Shown: positions 1-7,361 of the stretch, in pieces
How positions within the stretch are numbered: the first letter of the stretch is position 1
How the letters are laid out: every line of letters begins with the position of its first letter
Assembly: GCA_003487955.1 (NCBI GenBank)
Contig: DNNJ01000155.1
Coordinates: 1 to 13,818 of the forward strand
Reading direction: 5' to 3'
Length of the DNA stretch: 13,818 nucleotides
From: Clostridiales bacterium
GTDB lineage: Bacteria > Bacillota > Clostridia > Tissierellales > Sedimentibacteraceae
The notes under the pieces: model-generated
Databases searched by the model: none
The model's input: the letters and a program-made list of their open reading frames with translations, nothing else
What the model was told of the DNA's origin: nothing
Made by a program: the position numbers and the translations under genes

Positions 1-33
1 GGCTGCAATTGATGTAGCCGGGAAGTTTTAAAT

Positions 34-777
34 TCAATGAATCTCTTCCATTTTTTCACTAATAAGTTGGGCTGTCCTACTTATTTCCACAAAAATTCTT
101 TCTTGCATTTTATAATTAAATCTTACTTCGGGAAGATAAACTCCAATTGCAGCAACAACGTCACCATTTTTATAAATGGGAGCTCCAACGCCGACAATGA
201 AGGCACCATCAAAATGGATAGCCAGTTGTTTCCGCTTAATTTTATTTAATTCATCAATTAAATCTTTTTCATTTATCACTTCAGGCCACATCGATCCAGG
301 TAAACCATATTTCTTTATAAAATCTAACTGAGTATTTATATTTTGACATGCAAGGACAATTCTTCCCGTTGCAGTCAAATAAATATTTTTCTCTTCTCCG
401 TTACTAACAACTTGCAATTCCTGACTACTTAATTCTTTATGCAAAGTAACCCTCATATTCTCTTTCATAATTGTGAGAATACAACTTTCGTTTAATATAT
501 CCCGAAGTTCTTGCAATGGAATTACGGAGGCCTTCAGCAACTCTTTTCTATTGGAAAAATTCCCAGTTAAATAATAAGCTTGAACTCCCAATTTATATCC
601 TTGTTTTATTCCCTTTTGTTCAAGATAACCTCTATTCACTAAAGTTTTTATAATATTCGCACAAGTACTTGCATTCAAATTCAAGCTATTGGCAATTTCT
701 CCTAAAGAAAAATCACGGTCTCTCTCTTTTGAAACCAATTCTAAAATGTTTAATGCTCTGTTAATTACCTGTATCAT
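34..777 (-). CDS. IclR-family transcriptional regulator
   Basis: Probable DNA-binding regulator of the divergent operon. The 247-residue length is normal for IclR proteins. Residues 1-70 form the winged helix-turn-helix: it opens MIQVINRALNILELV, as IclR proteins do, then has a recognition segment (SLGEIANSLNLNASTC, about 24-39) and a wing ending YKLG. The rest (about 75-247) is the GAF-like effector-binding domain, with YLTATGRIVLA in place of the usual hATalGkalLA motif and a late GVGAPIYKNGDVVAAIGV strand pair. The first ATG fits the family N-terminus, so the start is secure. It is divergent from the SusC gene across about 810 bp that contains operator-like dyads. IclR proteins usually sense a small catabolic intermediate, so control of this locus by a sugar or sugar acid is a reasonable inference; the effector is unknown. 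Confidence 0.93.
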   Translation of the reverse strand: MIQVINRALNILELVSKERDRDFSLGEIANSLNLNASTCANIIKTLVNRGYLEQKGIKQGYKLGVQAYYLTGNFSNRKELLKASVIPLQELRDILNESCILTIMKENMRVTLHKELSSQELQVVSNGEEKNIYLTATGRIVLACQNINTQLDFIKKYGLPGSMWPEVINEKDLIDELNKIKRKQLAIHFDGAFIVGVGAPIYKNGDVVAAIGVYLPEVRFNYKMQERIFVEISRTAQLISEKMEEIH

Positions 778-880
778 ATAATTAAGAAATTAGAAGAAAT
801 ATTTAATAAAGAATATTCAAAAAATCTTGTAATCCAAACAGTCTCTTCAATATTATCTCCAGAATGTTTTAATCAAAATA

Positions 881-912
881 CAAAGTTAAACATTTTTCCA
901 TATAAATTCAAT
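881..912 (-). promoter_or_regulatory. Putative promoter of the IclR gene
   Basis: On the minus strand, TAACTTTG (plus positions 881-888) is a perfect match to the Bacteroidota -7 element TAnnTTTG. Twenty bases further upstream lies ATTG (909-912), close to the -33 TTTG element. The spacing is right for the phylum. Transcription would start near 870-876, giving a leader of roughly 95-100 nt before the regulator's ATG. Prediction from consensus only. Confidence 0.42.
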
Positions 913-985
913 ATTATAAAATCAATTTCATTTAATTGGTAATAATTTGACTTTTGAACAATTATTAGAATCAAAAATAACCCTG

Positions 986-1007
986 ATTGAATCAAATTTC
1001 ATTCAAT
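986..1007. promoter_or_regulatory. Operator-like 22-bp dyad
   Basis: ATTGAAT at 986-992 and ATTCAAT at 1001-1007 are exact inverted repeats, centred on the self-complementary AAATTT (994-999). Only the pair at 993/1000 (C and C) breaks the symmetry, so 20 of 22 positions are symmetric. It lies between the two divergent promoter candidates. The dimeric IclR protein encoded next door is the obvious candidate binder (inference). AT-richness makes chance dyads more likely, which limits confidence. Confidence 0.4.
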
Positions 1008-1146
1008 ACAATTTTCATTAATTAATCACACTTATACTATTGTATTTCAATAATATTATAGCAATAATTTTCAGTCATAATATTAGAACTTTATAGTAAT
1101 ATAATCTTATAATTAACTTTTTTTAGTTTTTTATTATTGAAATCTA

Positions 1147-1178
1147 TTTGTCTATATAAAATATTATATATTTCTTTG
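1147..1178 (+). promoter_or_regulatory. Putative promoter of the SusC/D operon
   Basis: TTTG at 1147-1150 is followed, after 20 bases, by TTTCTTTG at 1171-1178, which matches 7 of 8 positions of the Bacteroidota -7 element TAnnTTTG. This is the best plus-strand match I found in the gap. A start near 1184 would leave a leader of about 400 nt before the SusC ATG at 1589. No better promoter was seen close to the gene, although a weaker AAACTTTG is present at 1496-1503 without a -33 partner. Confidence 0.3.
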
Positions 1179-1198
1179 CAACAACATTAGTTAAATTT

Positions 1199-1230
1199 AA
1201 GGAGGAGTGCCTATGGAAAATGTAATTTAA
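1199..1230 (+). other. Possible leader mini-ORF with strong SD
   Basis: AAGGAGG at 1199-1205 sits 7 nt before an ATG at 1213 that opens a five-codon frame (M-E-N-V-I, stop TAA at 1228-1230). A near-perfect Shine-Dalgarno sequence is striking here, because the real genes around it start in AT-rich sequence with little or no such motif. It would lie about 15 nt from the 5' end of the predicted SusC/D transcript. It could be a regulatory leader peptide or simply a ribosome landing site; it may also be chance. Confidence 0.25.
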
Positions 1231-1275
1231 AGAACTAGGAAAACATCTATATTCCGATCTAATTAATTTAAAAGC

Positions 1276-1309
1276 ATGACGTTTCTTTTCAAATGAAACT
1301 CCCTGTCAT
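1276..1309 (+). other. Leader hairpin (interrupted stem)
   Basis: ATGAC (1276-1280) pairs with GTCAT (1305-1309), and the directly adjoining GTTTC (1281-1285) pairs with GAAAC (1295-1299). A five-base bulge (1300-1304) lies on the 3' side. No U-tract follows, so it is not a standard terminator. It could be an RNA leader structure or, as DNA, a GTTTC-N9-GAAAC operator. Confidence 0.3.
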
Positions 1310-1535
1310 TGAACGTAAAAGACTGATAATAACGTAATAAAAGTCTGGAAAAATTAAGCTTTTATTTAGAGTAAAAAACACATGTAACATAAAACTACCT
1401 AAAAAAGAAAATTCTGAGATTATTATTTCTTGAGAACTGAAAACACAAATAATCAACCTATTTATATAAAAATAAAATACAGCATTTTCTTTCACAAACT
1501 TTGTAATTTTTCATAGTCAGTGAATTGATCTGGTA

Positions 1536-1550
1536 GTTTAGAAACTAAAC
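1536..1550. promoter_or_regulatory. Short perfect palindrome before susC-like gene
   Basis: GTTTAG (1536-1541) and CTAAAC (1545-1550) form a perfect 6-bp inverted repeat around AAA, 38 bp before the SusC start codon. It may be a protein-binding site or a small hairpin in the leader close to the ribosome-binding region. The role is unknown and the length is short enough for chance. Confidence 0.25.
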
Positions 1551-1588
1551 ATTCAAAAATTTTAATCAATTTTAATTACAATAGTAAT

Positions 1589-4500
1589 ATGAATACTATG
1601 TTAATAAATTTAAAAACACGCACTACTTATTTTTCTTTACGCAAAATATATTTTGCCATGAAATTGATATTCCTGCTGCTGTTGGTGTCTATTCATCAAA
1701 TGCATGCTAAACCTATTTATTCTCAAGACAATAAACCAACCGTCGAAAAAGACGTACTAATACAACAGCAGCCATTGCAAAAGGCTATTACTGGAAAAAT
1801 AATTGATGAACAAGGAGAACCGATTATTGGTGTCAATATTGTAGAGAAAGGAACCTCTAATGGTACTGTTACAGATGTTGAAGGCAATTTCTCACTGAAA
1901 GTGTCGTCAAATGCTATTTTACAAATCTCTTACATTGGATATTTAGCACAAGAAATCCCAACTGATAGAAGAAACTCTTTTTCTATTGTATTGATTGAAG
2001 ACACCAAGACTCTAGAAGAGCTGGTCGTAATAGGATACGGAATGGTTAAGAAATCCGATTTAACAGGATCAGTGTCTTCAGTGAAAGCTGAAGATATAAA
2101 CGCCTTTGCAACCTCAAATGTTTTACAAGCCTTACAAGGGCGCAGTTCAGGTGTAATGGTTAAACAGAATAGTGGATCACCTGGTGGTGCTGTAAGTGTT
2201 AGAATCAGAGGAACAAATTCAATTCAGGGAAGCAATGAACCCTTATATGTAATTGATGGATTTCCATCTTCAAGCTCTAACCCAACCGTTTTAGACAATT
2301 CAAATATCGAGAGCCTGGAAATTTTAAAAGATGCATCTGCTGTTGCAATCTATGGCTCCAGAGGGGCTAATGGCGTAGTATTGATAACAACAAAAAAAGG
2401 GAAGGAGGGAAAAACGATAGTTGATTATGAAGGGTCTTTGGGTTTCCAATCATTGAGAAATAAGATTGAGATGATGGATGCTACAGAATACGCGAACTTT
2501 TATAATCTTCAACGAAAAAATGATGGTCTTGAACCCTATTTTTCGGAGGATGAAATTCGCAATTTTGGCCAGGGGTTTGACTGGCAAGATTTTGTTTTTT
2601 CAACGGCTCCAATTCAAACTCATTCATTAAACATAAGAGGGGGTAATGAAAAGACGAAATTTGCCATCATGGGCAACATTTTTGATCAAAACGGGATTAT
2701 AAAGGGAAGTGGTTACAAACGGTATGCATTAACCGCCAATATAGATCATAAAATCAGCGATAAAATTGAAGTAAATTATTCATCCACACTTTCAAATAAT
2801 ATATTGGATAATAAAAATTGGGGAGGAGCTCGATTTGGGGCATCACTTATTAGTGTTGCATTATGTGCTCCTCCAACTCTAACACCATATAATGATGATG
2901 GATCTTATAGGAAATTACACATCGCTTACCCATTTGTTTCGGAAGGTTTAACCAATCCGCTATATTATATAAACGAGATAAATGACGTTACAAAATCAAA
3001 TAAAGTACTGGCAAATCTTTCGTTTATTTATAAACCAATTGAAGGGCTCACACTTAAAATTTATGGTGGTGCTGAAAATAGTGATGACCGAAGCGATTAC
3101 TATCAAACCTTAAATTATTTAAATTCTCAAGGTAATGCATCTGTCTCAACAACACAATTCAGAAGTCTTCTCAATGAGAATACAATAAATTATCATAAAG
3201 TTCTCAACGATAAACATGATTTTTCAATATTGGGAGGTTTTACCTATCAGGATTTTGTAACTACTTCACTCGGTGGAAGCGGTACGGGATTTCTGAGTGA
3301 TGCAACCAAAACGGGTAATATTGGCTCTGCAAACCTTCCGGGTATTCCTAGTACCGGGTACTCAAAATCAGTTATTCTATCTTACCTTGGACGGTTAAAC
3401 TACTCATTTGATAATCGTTATTTGTTCACCGTAAATTTCAGAAGCGACGGTTCATCAAAATACAGTGAGGGTAACAAGTGGGGATTTTTCCCTTCAGGCG
3501 CCTTTGCATGGAAAATTAATCAAGAAGAATTCATGCAAGATATCAAAGAAATTTCCGATTTAAAATTCAGGGCCAGTTATGGTGTAACTGGAAGTCAGGC
3601 AATTGGCGCATATGCAACTCTCAATAATCTATCATCAGGAAAAACAGTATTTGGGGATGCTTTATTCACAACTTTTGCTCCAGGTACCAGACTTCCGGGA
3701 GATTTAAAATGGGAAACTACGTCTCAGTTTGATATCGGGTTTGACTTAGGAATCCAAAACAACCGATACACTTTTTCTGCGGATTTTTATAGTAAAGAAA
3801 CAAAAGATTTGCTTAATAACGTTCAGTTACCTTCATCCACGGGATTTACGACAACTATTCAAAACGTAGGTAGAATTCAAAATAAGGGTATCGAATTGTC
3901 CTTGAATGCAAGAGTATTTGAAGGTGATTTTTCCTGGGATTTAAACGGAAATATATCCTTTAATAAAACTTATGTAAAAAAACTTTACGGCGGTAAAGAC
4001 ATATATGGGGGTTGGCAGGACATGTTAATCATTGCTGACAATTTAAATCTCTTGCGGGAAGGTGAAGCAATGGGTGTTTTTTACGGATACCTAAGTGACG
4101 GCTACGACGAAAATGGGTTTGAAAAGTATATTGATCTGGAACCTGATGGCGTTATAAATGAAGATGACAAGACAATAATTGGTGATCCAAATCCAGACTT
4201 TATTTATGGTTTGAATTCAACCATGAACTTTAAAAATCTTGAATTATCTTTTTTCTTTCAAGGTTCTCAAGGAAATGATTTAGTTAATATCAGTTCAATT
4301 GACAACTCCCTCAACTACGGTTACGGTTCAAATATGTATAAAGAGGTCTATTACGATCATTGGACGAATGAAAATCCAAATGCGAAATATCCCAAAATTA
4401 CGAGAACACAAAGAATGAAGTTTTCAGACAGAATAGTGGAAGACGGTTCATACTTGAGGTTAAGAAACATTCAGTTAGCATACAATCTACCATTAAAAGC

Positions 4501-4693
4501 ATGGAATGTAAATTCTATACAGGGTGTTAGATTATATGTTAGTGCGCAAAATTTGTGGACAATGACAAAGTATTCAGGATGGGATCCTGAAGTCAATTCA
4601 ATGGGAGGCTCAAGCTCTTTTGCTCAGGGTATCGATCACCATTCATATCCAACGGCAAAAACATTCACTTTTGGAGTAAATATTAGTTTTTAA
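1589..4693 (+). CDS. SusC-like TonB-dependent outer-membrane transporter
   Basis: Outer-membrane channel that imports an oligosaccharide together with the SusD-like lipoprotein encoded 11 bp downstream. Its 1034 residues are typical. The N-terminus has a long basic region, then a hydrophobic stretch (about 25-36, MKLIFLLLLVSI) as signal peptide, with cleavage near AKPIYSQ (about 40-46). A carboxypeptidase-regulatory-like beta-sandwich spans about 67-137 (ITGKIIDEQGEPIIGVNI, GTVTDVEGNFSL, ISYIGY). EELVVIGYG (143-151) is the usual TonB-box-like linker, followed by the plug (VSVRIRGTNSI, PLYVIDGFP, EILKDASAVAIYGSRGANGVVLITTKKG). The remainder is beta-barrel, ending in the aromatic FTFGVNISF. There is no STN domain, so signalling to an ECF sigma factor is unlikely, consistent with an IclR regulator instead. 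Internal ATGs at codons 4 and 24 are alternative starts; the long N-terminus is common in this family. The substrate cannot be read from the sequence. Confidence 0.96.
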   Translation: MNTMLINLKTRTTYFSLRKIYFAMKLIFLLLLVSIHQMHAKPIYSQDNKPTVEKDVLIQQQPLQKAITGKIIDEQGEPIIGVNIVEKGTSNGTVTDVEGNFSLKVSSNAILQISYIGYLAQEIPTDRRNSFSIVLIEDTKTLEELVVIGYGMVKKSDLTGSVSSVKAEDINAFATSNVLQALQGRSSGVMVKQNSGSPGGAVSVRIRGTNSIQGSNEPLYVIDGFPSSSSNPTVLDNSNIESLEILKDASAVAIYGSRGANGVVLITTKKGKEGKTIVDYEGSLGFQSLRNKIEMMDATEYANFYNLQRKNDGLEPYFSEDEIRNFGQGFDWQDFVFSTAPIQTHSLNIRGGNEKTKFAIMGNIFDQNGIIKGSGYKRYALTANIDHKISDKIEVNYSSTLSNNILDNKNWGGARFGASLISVALCAPPTLTPYNDDGSYRKLHIAYPFVSEGLTNPLYYINEINDVTKSNKVLANLSFIYKPIEGLTLKIYGGAENSDDRSDYYQTLNYLNSQGNASVSTTQFRSLLNENTINYHKVLNDKHDFSILGGFTYQDFVTTSLGGSGTGFLSDATKTGNIGSANLPGIPSTGYSKSVILSYLGRLNYSFDNRYLFTVNFRSDGSSKYSEGNKWGFFPSGAFAWKINQEEFMQDIKEISDLKFRASYGVTGSQAIGAYATLNNLSSGKTVFGDALFTTFAPGTRLPGDLKWETTSQFDIGFDLGIQNNRYTFSADFYSKETKDLLNNVQLPSSTGFTTTIQNVGRIQNKGIELSLNARVFEGDFSWDLNGNISFNKTYVKKLYGGKDIYGGWQDMLIIADNLNLLREGEAMGVFYGYLSDGYDENGFEKYIDLEPDGVINEDDKTIIGDPNPDFIYGLNSTMNFKNLELSFFFQGSQGNDLVNISSIDNSLNYGYGSNMYKEVYYDHWTNENPNAKYPKITRTQRMKFSDRIVEDGSYLRLRNIQLAYNLPLKAWNVNSIQGVRLYVSAQNLWTMTKYSGWDPEVNSMGGSSSFAQGIDHHSYPTAKTFTFGVNISF

Positions 4694-4704
4694 AAAATAA
4701 TGAC

Positions 4705-6123
4705 ATGAAAAAAATATTATTATTTTGTTTAGTTGCAATAGTATTTACAACTTGCGACGATCTTCTGAAAGAAAATCCACAAGCATTGGCGGTTGAAACC
4801 TTTTATAATACTGCAGGTGAAGTGGAGGCAGGAGTGGCTGCAATATATGATCCTCTTAGATCCACGTTTGCAGCGGAATATATTTCACTACTTGAAACCT
4901 TATCTGATTTTATGGCGGGAAGGGCCAGTTGGGAAAATGCAGGCAAACATGATGTAGTACTAAATACACAAAATTCCACACGTGCACAGGGAGCTTGGAC
5001 CAACTTTTACAGAAGTGTTCGGAATGCAAATTTAATCATACAGAATGTACCTAAAGGTGGAATATTAAATGATGTTGACAAAAATAAATATGTTGGAGAA
5101 GCTAAGTTTCTTAGGGCATTAACCTATTTCCATTTAGTAAGGAATTGGGGGGCTATTCCTCTGAAAACAGAAGAGAATCTTAGCGAATACAATGTCCCGA
5201 GGTCTTCTGTTACAGAAGTATATGAGTTAATTGTTTCTGATTTAATAGCCGCTGAAAGTGGTTTACCTGATTCTCCGACAATATCCGGCCATCCAAGCAA
5301 ATGGTCAGCAAAAACCCTTCTCGCTGATGTTTATTTTTATATAGGTCAGTATGACAAAGCTACTTCGAAATCTGATGAAGTTATAAAATCAGGGAAATAC
5401 TCATTAGTGGAGGTTTCTGAACCAGAAGATTTTGAGAAATTATTTGGTGCGGCTATTACAAATTCATCCGAAGAAATCTTTTATATAAAATACAGTAATG
5501 ACCGGCCTTGGGCTTATCCTCGCTATTTACACGGCGTTAAAGTTCCCTACGTGGGCTATGATGGATATTATGCCGTAACCAGTAATGAGAACTATACCCA
5601 AAACAAAAATTGGGACAACAATGATTTGAGAAAAATATATGGGTGGTACCCATATAGTGGATACGACCCAGGAACAATCCTTTGTAAAAAATTTAATGCT
5701 TATGGTTCGTTAACACCCTCGAACGACTATCCATTATACAGGTATGCAGACCTCTTGTTGATTCACGCTGAAGCATCTTGTAGGGCAAACAATAGTCCTA
5801 CGGCTTCTGGAATGGAAGCTCTAAACAAAGTGCGCAGAAGAGCATATGGTTATCCTTCGAACGTAGAATCACCGGTCGATTTTGACATTGCGGATTATAC
5901 CGTGGATTCATTTGTTGAATTATGTATTCAGGAAAGGGGTTACGAAACTCTTGCAGAGGGAAAAAGATGGCTTGACATAAGGCGGCTTGGCAAAGATAAA
6001 GCACGAGAAATTATCCAGCAAATGAGAGGAGTAAATATACACGATGGAAAATTCCTTTTCCCGATCCCCATTAATGAATACGAATATAACGAGGCGATAA
6101 CAGATCAAAATCCAGGATATTAA
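4705..6123 (+). CDS. SusD/RagB-family glycan-binding lipoprotein
   Basis: Surface lipoprotein that caps the SusC-like channel and binds the glycan. A short signal peptide (MKKILLFCLVAIVFTTC) ends in a lipobox with the lipidated cysteine at residue 17, followed by acidic DD. The N-terminal helical SusD-like part (about 20-220) contains TPR-type helices (GEAKFLRALTYFHLVRNWGAIPL; SAKTLLADVYFYIGQYDKA). The C-terminal part has the family hallmarks YPLYRYADLLLIHAEA, ERGYETLAEGKRWLDIRRLG and the terminal FPIPINEYEYN...QNPGY. The 472 residues are at the shorter end of the usual range but look complete. It starts 11 bp after the SusC stop and must be co-transcribed. It is followed by a strong hairpin that may set the level of the downstream enzymes. 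Confidence 0.95.
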   Translation: MKKILLFCLVAIVFTTCDDLLKENPQALAVETFYNTAGEVEAGVAAIYDPLRSTFAAEYISLLETLSDFMAGRASWENAGKHDVVLNTQNSTRAQGAWTNFYRSVRNANLIIQNVPKGGILNDVDKNKYVGEAKFLRALTYFHLVRNWGAIPLKTEENLSEYNVPRSSVTEVYELIVSDLIAAESGLPDSPTISGHPSKWSAKTLLADVYFYIGQYDKATSKSDEVIKSGKYSLVEVSEPEDFEKLFGAAITNSSEEIFYIKYSNDRPWAYPRYLHGVKVPYVGYDGYYAVTSNENYTQNKNWDNNDLRKIYGWYPYSGYDPGTILCKKFNAYGSLTPSNDYPLYRYADLLLIHAEASCRANNSPTASGMEALNKVRRRAYGYPSNVESPVDFDIADYTVDSFVELCIQERGYETLAEGKRWLDIRRLGKDKAREIIQQMRGVNIHDGKFLFPIPINEYEYNEAITDQNPGY

Positions 6124-6129
6124 AAGCAC

Positions 6130-6177
6130 AAGATGTTAGTTAGTCGAAACTATTTTTTTTCGACTAACTAACATCTT
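6130..6177 (+). terminator. Perfect 20-bp inverted repeat after SusD gene
   Basis: The arms at 6130-6149 and 6158-6177 are exactly complementary over 20 bp, with an 8-nt loop (6150-6157, mostly T). The hairpin begins 6 nt after the SusD stop codon. No T-run follows the 3' arm on the plus strand, nor a clean one on the minus strand, so it is not a textbook rho-independent terminator. A partial terminator, or an RNA stabiliser that protects the susCD message while lowering expression of the enzymes, fits the position. Confidence 0.6.
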
Positions 6178-6249
6178 CAAATTTGAGTTCAGTCAAAATT
6201 GGTCTTATAGGCAATAGATTAATAATAATTCCCACATAACTCAACAGGT

Positions 6250-7305
6250 ATGACGAACAGACGAAATTTTATTAAGCAATTATCAGCGGCAGCTGTGGTG
6301 GGTCTAACACCCAATACATTAATATCGCAGACGCTTCCCTCAAAAACAATAAATATCCCTTCTACACCTCCAGGTGAAAAAATATGGGCATGCTTAATGC
6401 ATCTTTCATTTAATTTCGCCGGAGGAATAAAAAGTTGGGGAGGTTTACGAACGGAATTTGAACCGGACCAATCAGTCTGGGACAATGCAATAAAATCCAT
6501 GGTAAATAATGGAATCAATATGCTTGTAATTAACCTGGACGATTCTGTTTTATGGAGGAGCCATCCAGAAATATCTCTAAAAAACTCATGGACTCCTGAA
6601 AGATTAAGGGAAGAGTTGGAAAAAATCAGAAAACAAGGCATAGAACCTATACCTATGTTAAATTTTGCCGCTACTCACGACGCATGGCTTGGTAAATACG
6701 CGAAAATGATATCAACTCCTCAATATTACAAGGTTTGTAAAGATCTTATTGCCGAAGCTATTGAATTATTTGATAATCCTCGATTTATCCATTTCGGGAT
6801 GGATGAGGAAGATTATAATCACCAAAAACATTTTGATTACATTGTTATCAGGCAAAACGAACTCTGGTGGAGTGATCTCTATTTTTATATTTCAGAAGCC
6901 ATGAAGAAAAACGTTCGACCTTGGGTTTGGTCGGATTACGTCTGGCATCATCCTGAACAGTTTTTCAAAATGATGCCAAAGTCTGTAATACAGAGTAATT
7001 GGTATTACGGGGAAGCATTTGATACTAATCAAACTTACGTTAAAGCATACCTTGATTTGGAAGCTGAAGGATACGATCAAATTCCAACGGGTAGTTATCA
7101 TGCTGTTCCAAGTCAAGATTTCAAGGCTTTAAATCCGAAAAACATAGGCAACACGGTTGAATTTTGCTCTAAACACATTTCAGATTCTCGCCTAATGGGT
7201 TTTATGCAGACATTTTGGATGCCCACTACCGTGCAATTCGAACCTACTATCCTAAAGGCTATCGATTTGACTGGAGAAGCTAAGAGAGCTTTTGAAAAAA
7301 AATAA
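6250..7305 (+). CDS. Tat-exported GH20-like TIM-barrel protein
   Basis: Likely periplasmic or surface glycosidase-like protein of unknown substrate. The N-terminus carries a twin-arginine signal (NRRNFIK, Arg4-Arg5) and a short hydrophobic region (LSAAAVVGL), ending about residue 25-30. The mature part from KIWACLMHLSFN (44 on) reads as a beta/alpha barrel: INMLVINLDD, then GIEPIPMLNFAATHDAW, which resembles the GH20 strand before the conserved His, then IHFGMDEED with Asp185-Glu186. This is the position of the GH20 catalytic pair in HxGxDE. Later come RPWVWSDYVW and QTFWMP barrel-end motifs. It lacks the GH20b N-terminal domain. The first of two paralogues in the window; the other (12729-13667) has no leader and about half its residues appear identical by eye. 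Assignment to the GH20 superfamily is inference from motifs; the enzyme activity is not established. The in-frame sequence after its stop codon stays open to 7363. Confidence 0.82.
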   Translation: MTNRRNFIKQLSAAAVVGLTPNTLISQTLPSKTINIPSTPPGEKIWACLMHLSFNFAGGIKSWGGLRTEFEPDQSVWDNAIKSMVNNGINMLVINLDDSVLWRSHPEISLKNSWTPERLREELEKIRKQGIEPIPMLNFAATHDAWLGKYAKMISTPQYYKVCKDLIAEAIELFDNPRFIHFGMDEEDYNHQKHFDYIVIRQNELWWSDLYFYISEAMKKNVRPWVWSDYVWHHPEQFFKMMPKSVIQSNWYYGEAFDTNQTYVKAYLDLEAEGYDQIPTGSYHAVPSQDFKALNPKNIGNTVEFCSKHISDSRLMGFMQTFWMPTTVQFEPTILKAIDLTGEAKRAFEKK

Positions 7306-7361
7306 ATTGAAAAGCGTATTGGAGATTTGAATAATGTGTATCAACAATTAAAAATCGAATT

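Larger units (their letters stand above)
778..1588. other. Long AT-rich divergent intergenic region
   Basis: About 810 bp with no convincing protein gene between the regulator and the SusC gene. A minus-strand open frame at 1289-1495 has low-complexity, hydrophobic composition with no recognisable domain, and I treat it as chance. What can be seen: a minus-strand promoter candidate (881-912), a 22-bp dyad (986-1007), near-copies of a TCAA-TTTCATT-AAT motif (921-936, 991-1007, 1008-1022), a plus-strand promoter candidate (1147-1178), a mini-ORF behind a strong Shine-Dalgarno sequence (1199-1230), and two hairpins (1276-1309 and 1536-1550). No tRNA, insertion sequence or clear rho-independent terminator was recognised. 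Confidence 0.7.

Noticed and set aside
1..19. Stem-loop GGCTGCA / TGTAGCC with a 5-nt loop, possible terminator of a convergent gene
   Set aside because: It touches the window edge, includes a G-T pair, and is not followed directly by a T-run. Its true length and partner gene cannot be seen.
1289..1495. Minus-strand open frame of 68 codons in the intergenic region
   Set aside because: Phe/Ile/Ser-rich low-complexity translation, no domain, no promoter or context. Typical of chance in AT-rich DNA.
778..1588. CRISPR array, tRNA, or insertion-sequence ends in the large gap
   Set aside because: No regularly spaced repeats, no cloverleaf sequence and no terminal inverted repeats with a transposase were seen; the short AT-rich repeats are more like operator motifs.
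6182..6249. Internal promoter before the Tat GH20-like gene
   Set aside because: A TTTG at 6182-6185 has no TAnnTTTG partner at the right distance.
6219..6641. Minus-strand open frame of 140 codons opposite the GH20-like gene
   Set aside because: It is antisense to a well-supported coding region and its translation shows no family features.
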